Shown here: in pieces, positions 11,953 through 21,794 of the stretch
Layout: every line of letters starts with the position of its first letter
Numbering within the stretch: the stretch's first letter is position 1
Origin: Cadophora sp. MPI-SDFR-AT-0126
Taxonomy: Eukaryota; Ascomycota; Leotiomycetes; Helotiales; Ploettnerulaceae
Direction of reading: 5' to 3'
DNA length: 64,000 bases
Assembly (NCBI GenBank): GCA_020747065.1
Contig: JAGMVK010000021.1
Coordinates: forward strand, 992,001 to 1,056,000
Program-made: the position numbers and the translations under genes
Notes under the pieces: model-generated
The model's database searches: none
Seen by the model: the letters and a program-made list of their open reading frames with translations, nothing else
What the model was told of the DNA's origin: nothing

Positions 11953-13559
11953 ATGATAATGTCGTCGCGAGAAGAATCCAACTTGCCTGTTGGTACACCA
12001 GCGGTTCCTGGTGAGGGGGAAACGATCGCTTCGACTTTAGCTACTGCTGTGCCGCAGGCTCCAAATATGACTGGGCCCAGTTCCTATCCAGGAAGCGTGG
12101 CGTCATCAAGCATAGCAACTTCAAGCATCAGCAATGCACAACTCGAAGTTGATACTCAAGTAAGTTGTCGCATCACATCAAGAATCTCGGCCTGACTTGA
12201 TATTCCAGAACGATGACCGCAGCGATGTAGATTCTACATTCAGTAGCATAAGAGATTCGTGAGCAGCGCCGAGAGCTCTGTCATGTCCACACCGCTCACC
12301 GCAAATTCTCAGAACGACGTCTTTACGAGCAAGCGTCTACGATTATGTTGAAGAGAACGGACGAACATTCCATAAGTACAAGGAAGGCAGTACGACTCAC
12401 TCAATTCCATGAATGTACTCCGTGCTGATCGTGTGCTCTCCAGAATATGTGTTACCCAATGATGCGGTTTGTCCATCTCATATGTCGGACTTGCATGAGC
12501 TGATCAGGTTCTTCAGGTCGAGCAGGACAGATTAGGTCAGCTTGGTCTCCTTACACAAGTCCAAACATTACGTGTCTAATTCTCCTTGCTAGATCTGCAA
12601 CATCAAATGTGCCTCATCCTCCTCGAAGGTAGGCTTCATTTGGCTCCAATAGGCTCGAGCCCACATAATGTCCTTGACGTCGGCACCGGAACGGGAATTT
12701 GGGCAATAGATTTTGGTAAGTAGAGTTCTGGCAAGGTCACATCTATCAAGAGCCAGAGTAACAAGAATTTGTCGACAGCAACGAAGTACCCCTCTGCAAA
12801 GGTCATTGGAACAGACTTGAGTCCAATTCAGCCCGAATTGTACGCAACTGACCTACTTTATCTCAATTATCCGGAAATGTAGCTGAAATGAGCAGCGTAC
12901 CTTCAAACTGCCAATTCGAGGTCGACGATGCAGAAGATGACTGGACATTTTCAATTCCCTTCGATTTTATCCACATGCGCGGCATGATGACATGTTTCTC
13001 CGACCCCAGATCAATTCTAGCAAAAGCATACGATGCCATAACACCCGGCGGCTACCTCGAAATGCAAGATTCGGTCTTTCCGATGCATTGCCATGATGAC
13101 ACGCTTGAAGGAACGGCGCTCGACATTTGGGGCAAAGCGTGTGTGGAAGGTGCCGCTAAGATTGGCCGGCCGTGGACTAACACGCCTAATTATCGAGGCT
13201 GGATGATCGAGCTTGGTTTCGAGGACGTCAAAGAGAAGATATTTGAGGTTCCTATTAATACTTGGCCGAAGGGCAGAAAGCAGAAGGAATTAGGTCTGTG
13301 GTGGCAAGCCGATTTAATGGATGCATTGGGAGCTAGTATGGCGATTTTGACTAGGGCGATGGGATGGACTCCTGAGCAGGTGGAATTGCATTTGGTACAG
13401 GTGAGGAAGGATATCAAGAATAGGGGTGTGCATGGATATATGCCTATGTGAGTAATGGTCTCATGCTAGAAGATATCTGCTAACGAGAACAGACACATCG
13501 TCTGGGGGAGGAAACCAAAGTCGGCGACGGAAAATGAATCGACACCTGGAGAGACTTAA
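11953..13559 (+). CDS. LaeA-like SAM-dependent methyltransferase
   Basis: Nine exons join in frame to 392 residues: 11953-12159, 12209-12258, 12313-12389, 12444-12466, 12517-12535, 12593-12715, 12779-12839, 12896-13447 and 13493-13559. Two exons are only 23 and 19 nt. The N-terminal 65 residues are Ser/Thr-rich and probably disordered. The SAM motif I, V-L-D-V-G-T-G-T-G, lies near 152-160, followed by I-G-T-D-L-S-P-I-Q (motif II type) and the F-D-F-I-H-M-R-G and P-G-G-Y-L-E-M-Q-D blocks of this family. The close ending H-I-V-W-G-R-K-P is also typical. Relatives include velvet-complex regulators, but most paralogues of this size have no known substrate. No secondary-metabolite core enzyme is nearby. 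An alternative start is two codons downstream at 11959. Confidence 0.88.
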
Positions 13560-14196
13560 ACTTGGTCGCTCCAAGTTTGGAATCTATTTCACGCGATTTG
13601 GTAACGAGAATTAATTGTACGGACTGCGCTCTCAAACGGACATTTAGTTCTTTCGGTGCACAGTCTAGACTGGTCATTTCAGATGGAGCCCGTCTAGCTG
13701 GCAGTGACAGAGTGGGAGAAATCAATTGTTTCCTTTTGTTGCCGCCGCTTACCATAGTTTATGTTTCTTGCTACCGCTATTCTTTTTTGTTATACCTTCT
13801 CGTTTTGTGGTGGCTATGAATGACACTTGAACATTTACCAGTCTAGATTGCATCGGCCAGGCAAGGACTTGACTAGCGCTATTTTGAATGGACCCATTGA
13901 TATTTTCTTTCGTCTAAAGTTAGCTCCGATCGGGCAATAATTTTTCTTCATTATTTCAAGTACTGTGTGTTCACAAGTTTAATCATAGTCCGCTTCTATG
14001 GCTAGGTCCCGGTACTATGGTTGGAGTTATTTAGCTCCTCGTCTAGTTAGTTAGGACATCTCTGTTAATGATATTAGTCTTTCATCACATAATAAACCTG
14101 CACTACTCAGTCTATTTAATTTTCTACGAATTTATGTATATTGCAACATGCTATTTCTTTCACTTCCAACATCAAGTCTATACCCCAACTTTCATC
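13560..14196. other. Intergenic and leader of the Arg/Ser-rich gene
   Basis: No gene seen. The frame of the next gene is open upstream to 14068, but that part encodes a hydrophobic, AT-rich stretch that looks like untranslated leader. The ATG at 14197 is preferred as start. Confidence 0.45.
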
Positions 14197-15870
14197 ATGG
14201 TATTAAACGACAAGAACACGCCGAGAGAGCGTCAGCCGCCGCTGGACGCACATACAGGGCCACGAGCACGAATAACGAGCGGACACCTCACGGGGCTTCG
14301 CGCACAACTAAATCGTAATGCTCTGAATGGATCGTCAGGATGTATGATGGAGGGACTGCGCACTGGTCAGCGGTCAGAAACGAATTGGGCGGCGCCCCTT
14401 GGACAACGAACAGAGTTGAACAGAGATATACCTACAAGACCACGTGCCCAAATGAGTCTAGGCTTATATGGAGGATCACGGACGCAAAGCAGAAGCTCAG
14501 CAATAGCGCCCAGATCACCCTACATTCCTCCCCATGGGAATAGGAATCGAGGGGCATACAATGATGACAGACCTAGGCCGAATGTCGTCTCTGGTGGTGG
14601 GATGAACAACAATAGACACAGCATCGAGGGACCTCATTCTATCGTAAGACCGAGTGGTGAAACTGACAGACAAGATAATGTACACACGAACCAATACCTT
14701 CGGCCTTCGTCTGGGGCTAGCAGAAACAGCAGCAACGGCTTCAGAAACTCAACACCATCCTCGGTACCCCACAATAACGAGACAAGAGATAATGTACGGT
14801 CGCAATATGATACCACGAGCGGTGGAATGAACACCGAGGGACGACGTCAGGCGAATACACATCCACGGCCTTCAATCAATGGCAGCAGAGACACTGGGAG
14901 CAGAAACGCTTTCAGTAATCAAATGCTAAGATTGATACCTCGAAATACTGAAAGACAGAGTGATAGGACAACTTTGTCTAGTATGACCTCGAGGCCCGGG
15001 ACCAATACCCAGGGACAAGATTGTTTGGTACGAGGTCTCCGAAATCTAAGTTCGATTTCAGGTGTCAGGAATGGAGATGGCTTTCCCGGTCCAAGACCAC
15101 CATCGTCGACGCTTCAGAGTACCCAGGGACGAGATCATGTGCTAGGAGAACCTCGGAATCCAAGTTCAAATCCAGGTGTCGGGACTGGAAATGGCTTTCA
15201 GCAGCCTAGACCACCGTCTGCAACACTTCAGAATACACAGCCACTCTCCGGCTCCCGACCAAGGAGCAGGTCCCGGACATCGCACAGCAGAGTACGCGAC
15301 GAGACGTTCTCACGCGGACGACAGAATTTCTCCAACAGGAACGTGAATCCCAACCCGACTCCTCAACAACCCGAAGAAGATCCAGGCGATATCTTCGAGC
15401 CAGCGTGGGTATCCCTACCTGGCAAGGAAAAGACCCATTTCCAAATGACCAGATACGGACTACTTGGAGAACGCCCCAGGGGCGGTCCATATATCTGGCA
15501 GATGGAAAGGGAAGCCGACAGGAAGAGGGCTCTGGCAAGGATTAGAAGAATCGACGCCGAGCCGCTTCGATCTCTCGACCTCACTGGAGTTCCGCGGGAG
15601 TTTTGGAGGGATATATTTCAGATGGACGAACCGCATTACAAAGGCATCGATGTCAATAAAATACCTGAGGAGTACTGGTCGAGTTTGGTTTGCTGCAGCT
15701 TTACAATGATAGATATGAAGAGAGGACGGAACGACAGAAGATACCGAGTCATCACTTGGAGGCTTATATCGAAGCTACTCAGAAAGGGAAAGGGAAGCAA
15801 GAAGAGGAGACGACTTTTAAGGGCGTGGTGCCGAGTGATATCAAGGAGAAGATTAAGAGAATTTTGTTGA
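14197..15870 (+). CDS. Low-complexity Arg/Ser/Asn-rich protein, unknown function, probable C-terminal frameshift
   Basis: A single open frame of 557 residues. The first 400 are rich in Arg, Ser, Asn, Pro and Gly, with short Gly-Leu-Arg/Gly-Ser-Arg-type repeats, and are probably disordered. A 38-residue (114-bp) tandem repeat lies at about 15006-15233. The C-terminal part looks folded and carries a repeated short motif: V-P-R-E-F-W followed about 20 residues later by I-P-E-E-Y-W. After the second motif (about 15675-15690) the annotated frame becomes an unnatural run of basic residues ending at 15870. The frame shifted by one base stays open to 15971 and reads as a charged helical tail. I do not recognise the family. 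RNA binding is possible from composition only. Confidence 0.55.
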   Translation: MVLNDKNTPRERQPPLDAHTGPRARITSGHLTGLRAQLNRNALNGSSGCMMEGLRTGQRSETNWAAPLGQRTELNRDIPTRPRAQMSLGLYGGSRTQSRSSAIAPRSPYIPPHGNRNRGAYNDDRPRPNVVSGGGMNNNRHSIEGPHSIVRPSGETDRQDNVHTNQYLRPSSGASRNSSNGFRNSTPSSVPHNNETRDNVRSQYDTTSGGMNTEGRRQANTHPRPSINGSRDTGSRNAFSNQMLRLIPRNTERQSDRTTLSSMTSRPGTNTQGQDCLVRGLRNLSSISGVRNGDGFPGPRPPSSTLQSTQGRDHVLGEPRNPSSNPGVGTGNGFQQPRPPSATLQNTQPLSGSRPRSRSRTSHSRVRDETFSRGRQNFSNRNVNPNPTPQQPEEDPGDIFEPAWVSLPGKEKTHFQMTRYGLLGERPRGGPYIWQMEREADRKRALARIRRIDAEPLRSLDLTGVPREFWRDIFQMDEPHYKGIDVNKIPEEYWSSLVCCSFTMIDMKRGRNDRRYRVITWRLISKLLRKGKGSKKRRRLLRAWCRVISRRRLREFC

Positions 15871-15971
15871 GCAGGGTACGAACAGTTGATTTCCAACCCC
15901 CGGGGCCAGGGAAGAAGGGGAAGGGAAGGTCGGACAGTGGTGTAGCATTGCGAAGTGATGCAAAATTGTAA

Positions 15972-16541
15972 AGTCGATGGGTGCGGGCCAATACCGATGT
16001 TCCCATGAAGATCTGGAGATCGGGTGGACCGGGGCGAATCAACTCCGACCAATTAATCTGCTGTACTGAAAAAACTACTGGAAAATACAACGGTCGTTTG
16101 ACAGTTATATAGACCATAATATTAAGTTCGCTTATCTTCATTATGATCTTTGCCACCAAGCCCGTATGAAGTGCAAACTGAAAGCACCGTGTTCCTTGAT
16201 ACCATCTCGCCTTGCAAAATTTCTATCAGCGGTCGCAATTGATGATTTCGAGAATGTACTCACTCAATTATCTGTGGAAGATTCCAATCACTGCAGAATG
16301 GTTAGAGACTTGACTCGATTAACGGAGCTGGTTTCGCCTGCCATTGTTTTGATTGTTTTCCTTGGCTTCGCTTACCGGATTAGGCAGACCGTGTTAGTTC
16401 GTGGCTGAGGATGGGGGAAGTAGCGGAACTGTTCGGCCACCGCTCAGCCTCATTACAGCCTACTTATGTATAACTTCTGCCTCCCTCTCTGTCCCTGGAA
16501 TGTAAGAACTTTATCTCGTATTTATTTTTTGATTTCATAAA
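15972..16541. other. Intergenic, no gene supported
   Basis: No convincing gene. A frame at 16166-16408 (+, 80 residues) has no motif. The region should hold the promoter of the next gene; a T-rich stretch lies just before the ATG. Confidence 0.45.
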
Positions 16542-17915
16542 ATGGATTCCATTGCACTCGCAACCACAATCTCAGCGCTCACAGGTATCTGCCTGAAGAC
16601 AGCCGGAGCAGTCAACGCCATTCAAGCGAACTTCACGAAACAGGAACGAAGCGTCAAGTCCATGTACTTGGAATGCGCAGCTATAAGTGCATCTCTGACG
16701 AAGATTCAATCGTGTGTATTACAAGATATTGCTCCTCTGGATCATTATCAATTGAAAGAGATTTTCGATACGGTCATCACTGGATGTCGAGTCCTCTTTG
16801 CTTGTTTGGAGCGAGATATCGAGAATCTGGCGGGCGAGACACCAGCGAGTAGGTCTTGGAAGCCATGGGGGGCGTTTAAGAAATTTGAGGTGGAGTGGGA
16901 TCAGAAGAAAATGAATGGATATCTTGCAGATCTGAGAATGCAGCAGGGCGCATTGATACTGCTCAATGAACTGCTCTTGACGTATGTTACCACCCAAAAC
17001 AGCAAGAGATGGCATCACTGACACGGCTGAAGCAAGAATTCCGAGCAGTGCCATATGAAGAGACAGAATAATACGTCGACGGTCATGCAGCAAGAGCTCG
17101 CGACAAGGAAATTGCGAGAAGCAAATCCTGGGATCGATATTCCTACCACGGTCTTTGAGACGTCGACTACGCCCAGACAGACAGTGAAGCCAGTTTCGGC
17201 AACGACATATGATCAGTCGTTTAGTTTTGACAATATGTTGGTCAATTCCGAAGCTTATCGTCGAAACATGGGAATTCCACCGTCAGCTGCAGCTCGAAGT
17301 CAATCGTCTCAGTCCAACCCAGGACCATCGAAGCCAATGGACGTTAAGCAAGAGAAGGAGAATAGCCAGAACACACCAGACGATGATGAACTTCCAGGGT
17401 ACACCCCATACCCGCAGGAGTCGAACCCAAGACCAGTCGACGAATACATTCCCAATCCCAGCGCCGTATTCCAAAGCTACGGCATCCCAAAACCAACTCC
17501 CCAGGACCGCATCCCACCACTCCACGTCCCATCCACTCCATCCACCCTCCCACTCACCACCATCCCCTCCCATCTAACCTACACCCTCCCCCTCAAAACT
17601 GAACAACACATCCTCGTCCAACTGCACAACTCCAACCCCTCGCCCGTCTACTACCGCATCAAAACCACCGCGCCAAAACGCTACTGCGTCCGCCCCAATC
17701 GCGGGACTATCGCCTCGGGAGAGGCCATCAATGTTGATTTTATTGCTGTGGCGTGGAAGAAAGGTATGGAGAAGCCGGAGAGGGTTGAGAAGTTTATGAT
17801 TGAGTCGGTGGGTGTCCGGTTGGAGGAGAACTTTGAGTGGGGGAGGGACGGGGAGAGCAGGGTGGGGGAGGTGCAGAGGGTTAAGATTAAAGCTGGGCTT
17901 GAGGGGGAGCCGTAG
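16542..17915 (+). CDS. Fungal signalling N-terminal helical domain fused to an MSP/VAP-like domain
   Basis: Exons 16542-16981 and 17033-17915 give 440 residues. Residues 1-150 are the helical N-terminal region common in fungal NLR-like and signalling proteins: a hydrophobic start (A-L-A-T-T-I-S-A-L-T-G-I), then S-M-Y-L-E-C-A-A-I-S-A-S-L. Residues 150-320 are a Pro/Ser/Gln-rich linker. Residues about 325-425 match the MSP (VAP) fold: I-L-V-Q-L-H-N-S-N, then the hallmark K-T-T-A-P-K-R-Y-C-V-R-P-N, and a later K-F-M-I-E-S. VAP proteins use this surface to bind FFAT-type motifs at ER contact sites. No transmembrane anchor is visible, unlike standard VAPs. The intron acceptor at 17032 is somewhat weak but is the one that preserves frame. 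Role inferred: a soluble scaffold linking a signalling module to MSP-binding partners. Confidence 0.75.
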
Positions 17916-18779
17916 ATTGCATTGGAAAGAGGGAGGGTGGAGGGATTGTGATTGAAGGAAGATGTATGATTTTGATGGTTAGATACTTGAATAATAGATA
18001 CCTCGAGCAAAGCGCCAGGTTTTTTTTTTTTCCCCCACTGACAGTCAGAGGGGTAGATTTCTGGTTCCAAACCAGCTGAATTGTGCTCTCTCTCCTTCGT
18101 AACGGTCTCATTCACATAAATCCCGAGAATGCCATATACTGGAAATCGAGAAGCTTCTTTTCGCCGACAACTATTCATCCTGGCAAAACACCTCTTTCTT
18201 TCTCTTCCTCGCTTGAAACATGCAAAAATTCAGTCGACCAGCGAACAAAATGAAGTACTTGTGTTGAAGACAGAGAATGAAAAGGTCCAAGGGGGTTGTC
18301 CAAAGATAGTACACTTCTTCTCTTTTTTTTTTCTTTTTTTTTTCGCTTTTCAACATTGCAATATGACAATAGAAAATAGCAAAGTAATACTGAGTACAAT
18401 TGAGAAGGGCGGAATAAGTAGCCGTGGCTCTTATCCCTGGAGGACTTGCTGCTGAGTCAGCACTGAACATCATGATCAAATGGTTCTGCACAACATTCAA
18501 TCGTCAAACCTTGTACCAACAACATCAAAATATGATGCTTCGAAGGGACGTCGGGCTTCCTCCCGCACAGTATATCTAACATGTAAGTGGTAGTAAAAGT
18601 AAGTATCGTCATGTCTTTTCTTTTGCAGCACTACTGCACGTTTATGCAAGCTTGAGGCTGAGGGCTGAGGGCTGAGCGGCCCCCAACACACCACCATGCA
18701 GCACCCAGGTCAAGGTGGTGAGGCTGCACATCAACTGCGTTGATGCTACTCTCCAGTACTCATCAGCTTCAATTGTACA
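17916..18779. other. Intergenic with long T tracts
   Basis: No gene seen. It holds a pure T run near 18020-18031 followed by C residues, and a pyrimidine stretch near 18320-18345. These make overlapping low-complexity frames that I do not accept as genes. Confidence 0.5.
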
Positions 18780-21102
18780 ATGTTTGGATTCAAGAAAAAG
18801 CCCGTTCCTGGGCCTCCACTGAGCGCTTCCTCGACATACATACAACAACATCAACAAGACATAGACAAGGGGATACCCGAATCACAGCGTTCAGCGGCCG
18901 CTAGCATTGGCATCGCTGCTACAACACGACCACCACCACCGCAAGTTCCAGACGGATGGTATGCCTCACTCCCTCGACCCCCGACGCAATGACTGACCGT
19001 CACAAGGAGGGCGACTTGGCTTCCTCACGACAAGCAATACTCCTATCTTCATATCGCGAGCGAACACGTCCAGTTTGGGTATCCCGACGAGCAGACTATC
19101 GCGAAGTATTCCTCGCAGATAACCTTACCATCGGGCTTCTCTTCCCCCATGCCATACACTCCTCCCCGCCCCCCGCCTTCTCAAGCCCAGTCACCAGCAT
19201 TACCTGGGGGACCAAGGAGCCCGCCACCACCCCGTCTTGTGACGACTGCTACAGGAGGAGGAAGCAATGGCACAAATGGCAATACTGACCCTGAGAAGCC
19301 AACCGGAGCCACAATACTTGCCCTCTTCGATGTCCCAGGCAATTGGTCAGGGAAAGGCCAGCATGTTGAATTCGCGCGCAATGAACACATACCGCTGGAG
19401 GAGGGGATGTCCCTCGGTCGTGGTGCTAGTGCCGATGTTCACGAGGTCGTCTGTCGCGGGGTAAAGATTGCAAGGAAACAGATATTCTGCAGTCGGCGAA
19501 TGAAGATTGAGGACGTCAAGCGAGAGCTGGACATTTTGAGAAAGTTGGACCATAAGCACGTTGTCACATTGCTGGGATCCTACACACAGAGAATGGTGCT
19601 GGGTATATTGCTATTTCCCGCGGCTGTTTGTGACCTGGGCGTCTACCTGGATGAACTGGACGAGGACCTTCGATCAGGGAATTCAGAATTGGGTGAAGCT
19701 ATGTCCAAGATCTGTGAGCGTTTGGGCATACCAGCAAACCTATACCATGCAAGGGAGCGCTTAAATCGTATCTATGGATGTCTTGCGCATGCAGTCCAAT
19801 ACCTCCACGACAACGATGTCCGACACAAGGATCTCAAACCACGGAATATCCTTCTGGATCGCAATGACGGGATTTTCGTGACGGATTTCGGACTCAGTAG
19901 AGACACCACTGATGCATCCACCAGCGTGACCAATGGTATCGAGCGTGGAACATACAAATACTGTGCTCCGGAAGTCGCTCGATATGAGCCTAGGGGTAGA
20001 GCCGCTGATATTTACTCCCTTGGATGTGTATTTCTCGAGATCAATACTGTCCATCGAAAGCTCTCACTTGTGGAGTTCGACACCTTCCGAACCAAAAACG
20101 AGGACCACTCATTCCAAAACAGCCCGGAACAATTGAAAGAATGGATGAACAGGCTCAGGGCAGTCCCAACGTCAAATGACCAGGGCGTCTTCGACTTGAT
20201 GGACCTAGTGGAAAAGATGGTCGCAGAATCACCCACCGATAGGCCGGTCATAGCTAAAGTTATTGCAACCTTGAAGACCCTTGGCGGTGATATTTACTTC
20301 GCCAGCTGTTGTAGTGTACCGCCCACCATCGACAAGGAGTTCCGAGACCTATGTATGTTCTCCCAGTTTCGCCTTGGCACCATTGAGCTCACTGTGTCTA
20401 GTAACGAAATACAGAAAAGTGAAGATGTACTATTTTGAAAAGGTTGCGGAAACGGAGAAGCTCGAGGCAGCTCTGCAAGACGAGAGGACGAAGGTTCAAG
20501 AAATACGCATCGCAAAGGCCGCTGACACGGAGAGGCTCGAGGCGGCTTTGGAGGAAGAAAGGATGAAGGTTCAAGACATGGCTGAGGAGATACTGGCCCT
20601 CAAAGACTCTGCGAAAACCACTAGCCTTAATAGTATGGTTGAATACGGCATTTCACCTGTTTTTGGGGGTAACGTCAGCTACGAGGCCATTTATCCCTCC
20701 GATCCATTAGCTGACGATATCTTTCGTAGTCTAGATGAAGGTTCCGGCAGTAAAGGCTATCTTACCCGATCCGATACAGTAGCCTTCTTCGGTACAAGAC
20801 TATCCGCATACAACATAGAACAGATCTGGAACCTAGCCGATGTGGATTCTAACGGCCGTTTAACCAGGGAGGAATTTGATATCGCAATGCGCTTCATACC
20901 TCCAGGACACCGTGATACGGCAGTCCACCTCGACCTACCAGAAATTTTACCTTCAGAACTCGTTCCACCATCCATGAGGAAGAGCCATCAACCCGTCCCC
21001 GGTTATCAGACGAATATCCGTCGACAGAAGACGAAGAAATGGATTGAGAGTAAAACCGTAGATTATGGGGGAGATGATTGGGGTGACGACGACGATTATT
21101 GA
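18780..21102 (+). CDS. Protein kinase / coiled-coil / EH-domain fusion protein
   Basis: Exons 18780-18958, 19007-20352 and 20402-21102 give 741 residues. The N-terminal 190 residues are Pro/Ser/Gly-rich. The kinase domain begins near 196 with L-G-R-G-A-S-A-D-V, has H-K-D-L-K-P-R-N near 333 (HRD to HKD), an intact D-F-G near 353 and a C-A-P-E-V APE block. The catalytic Asp, Asn and DFG Asp are kept. A charged coiled coil follows, containing a 25-residue tandem repeat (75 bp, at 20452 and 20527). An EH domain lies near 605-675, with I-W-N-L-A-D-V-D-S-N-G-R-L-T-R-E-E-F, a calcium-type EF loop. EH domains bind Asn-Pro-Phe peptides in endocytosis proteins such as Pan1, Ede1 and End3. The last acceptor could instead be at 20419. 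The tail is very acidic (D-D-W-G-D-D-D-D-Y). Confidence 0.82.
20452..20576 (+). repeat. 75-bp in-frame tandem repeat in the kinase-EH gene
   Basis: The sequence starting ACGGAGAAGCTCGAGGC at 20452 recurs as ACGGAGAGGCTCGAGGC at 20527. Each copy encodes a Leu-Glu-Ala-Ala-Leu coiled-coil segment ending in K-V-Q. Confidence 0.75.
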
Positions 21103-21794
21103 AATCGACATTCCTCCCTCGAAGTTCGTACAATTAGTCTACAACGGTAAGGTCTCGGATGAAGGTTGATGAGTGACGAGGTATATGGAGGAACGTGAAC
21201 AGATCCGCGGGTCGCCAGCACTCAATTTGCAAGGCATTTGAGGAACATGTCTCGTCACGGAGGCATTGACCTGGGCAAAGAGCTCAAACAGAGTTGAAAA
21301 TTGGAGGAAGTTTCCAGATCGCGGTAATACTGCATGCCGAAGCGGCCGGAAGAAATTCGTCCGGAACAACAAAACCATCTTGTCGTCTAGTAGGCTTTAG
21401 ACATTTGCTATAAGAATGTCAGGCATAGGTTCTGACAGTGAATGTCGGCGGGAACACTTCTCAGCATAGCAGAATTCGATTTTCAACTGTTTGGGCACGA
21501 AGACTACTTACCCACTTCGTTCATACCGCAAAGTGCTCCTCTTCTACAACAATCTTCAACATCTTATGTTTCTTGACACAATATCGCATTTCCATCAAAG
21601 TCTGGAGTATATCATATCAGCCATGCTCAAAATTGTCTCAAAATTCTAGAGTAGATGCAAATCGCTATGCAATCGACGCCGAGCAATGCAGCTATTCCCA
21701 TGCCATTCAATTCTACAACCCCCTCCAAACCCAGTCACAAAACCCCTACCCCTCAATCATCCGTACTACCCTCTCTCCCCTCTCTCCCCTCTCA
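21103..21794. other. Convergent 3' intergenic region
   Basis: No gene seen. It separates the 3' ends of the kinase-EH gene (+) and the UFD1-type gene (-). Frames reading into 21.7 kb are pyrimidine-rich shadows. Confidence 0.5.

Noticed and set aside
12621..12652. Possible intron with GTAGGC donor in the methyltransferase gene
   Set aside because: Reading straight through keeps the frame and gives the conserved L-A-P-I-G block.
14068..14196. Upstream extension of the Arg/Ser-rich frame
   Set aside because: Hydrophobic and AT-rich, unlike the rest of the protein; the ATG at 14197 fits better.
18320..18345. T-rich tract as a terminator
   Set aside because: It is an intergenic low-complexity run; bacterial-style terminators do not apply to a fungal nuclear genome.
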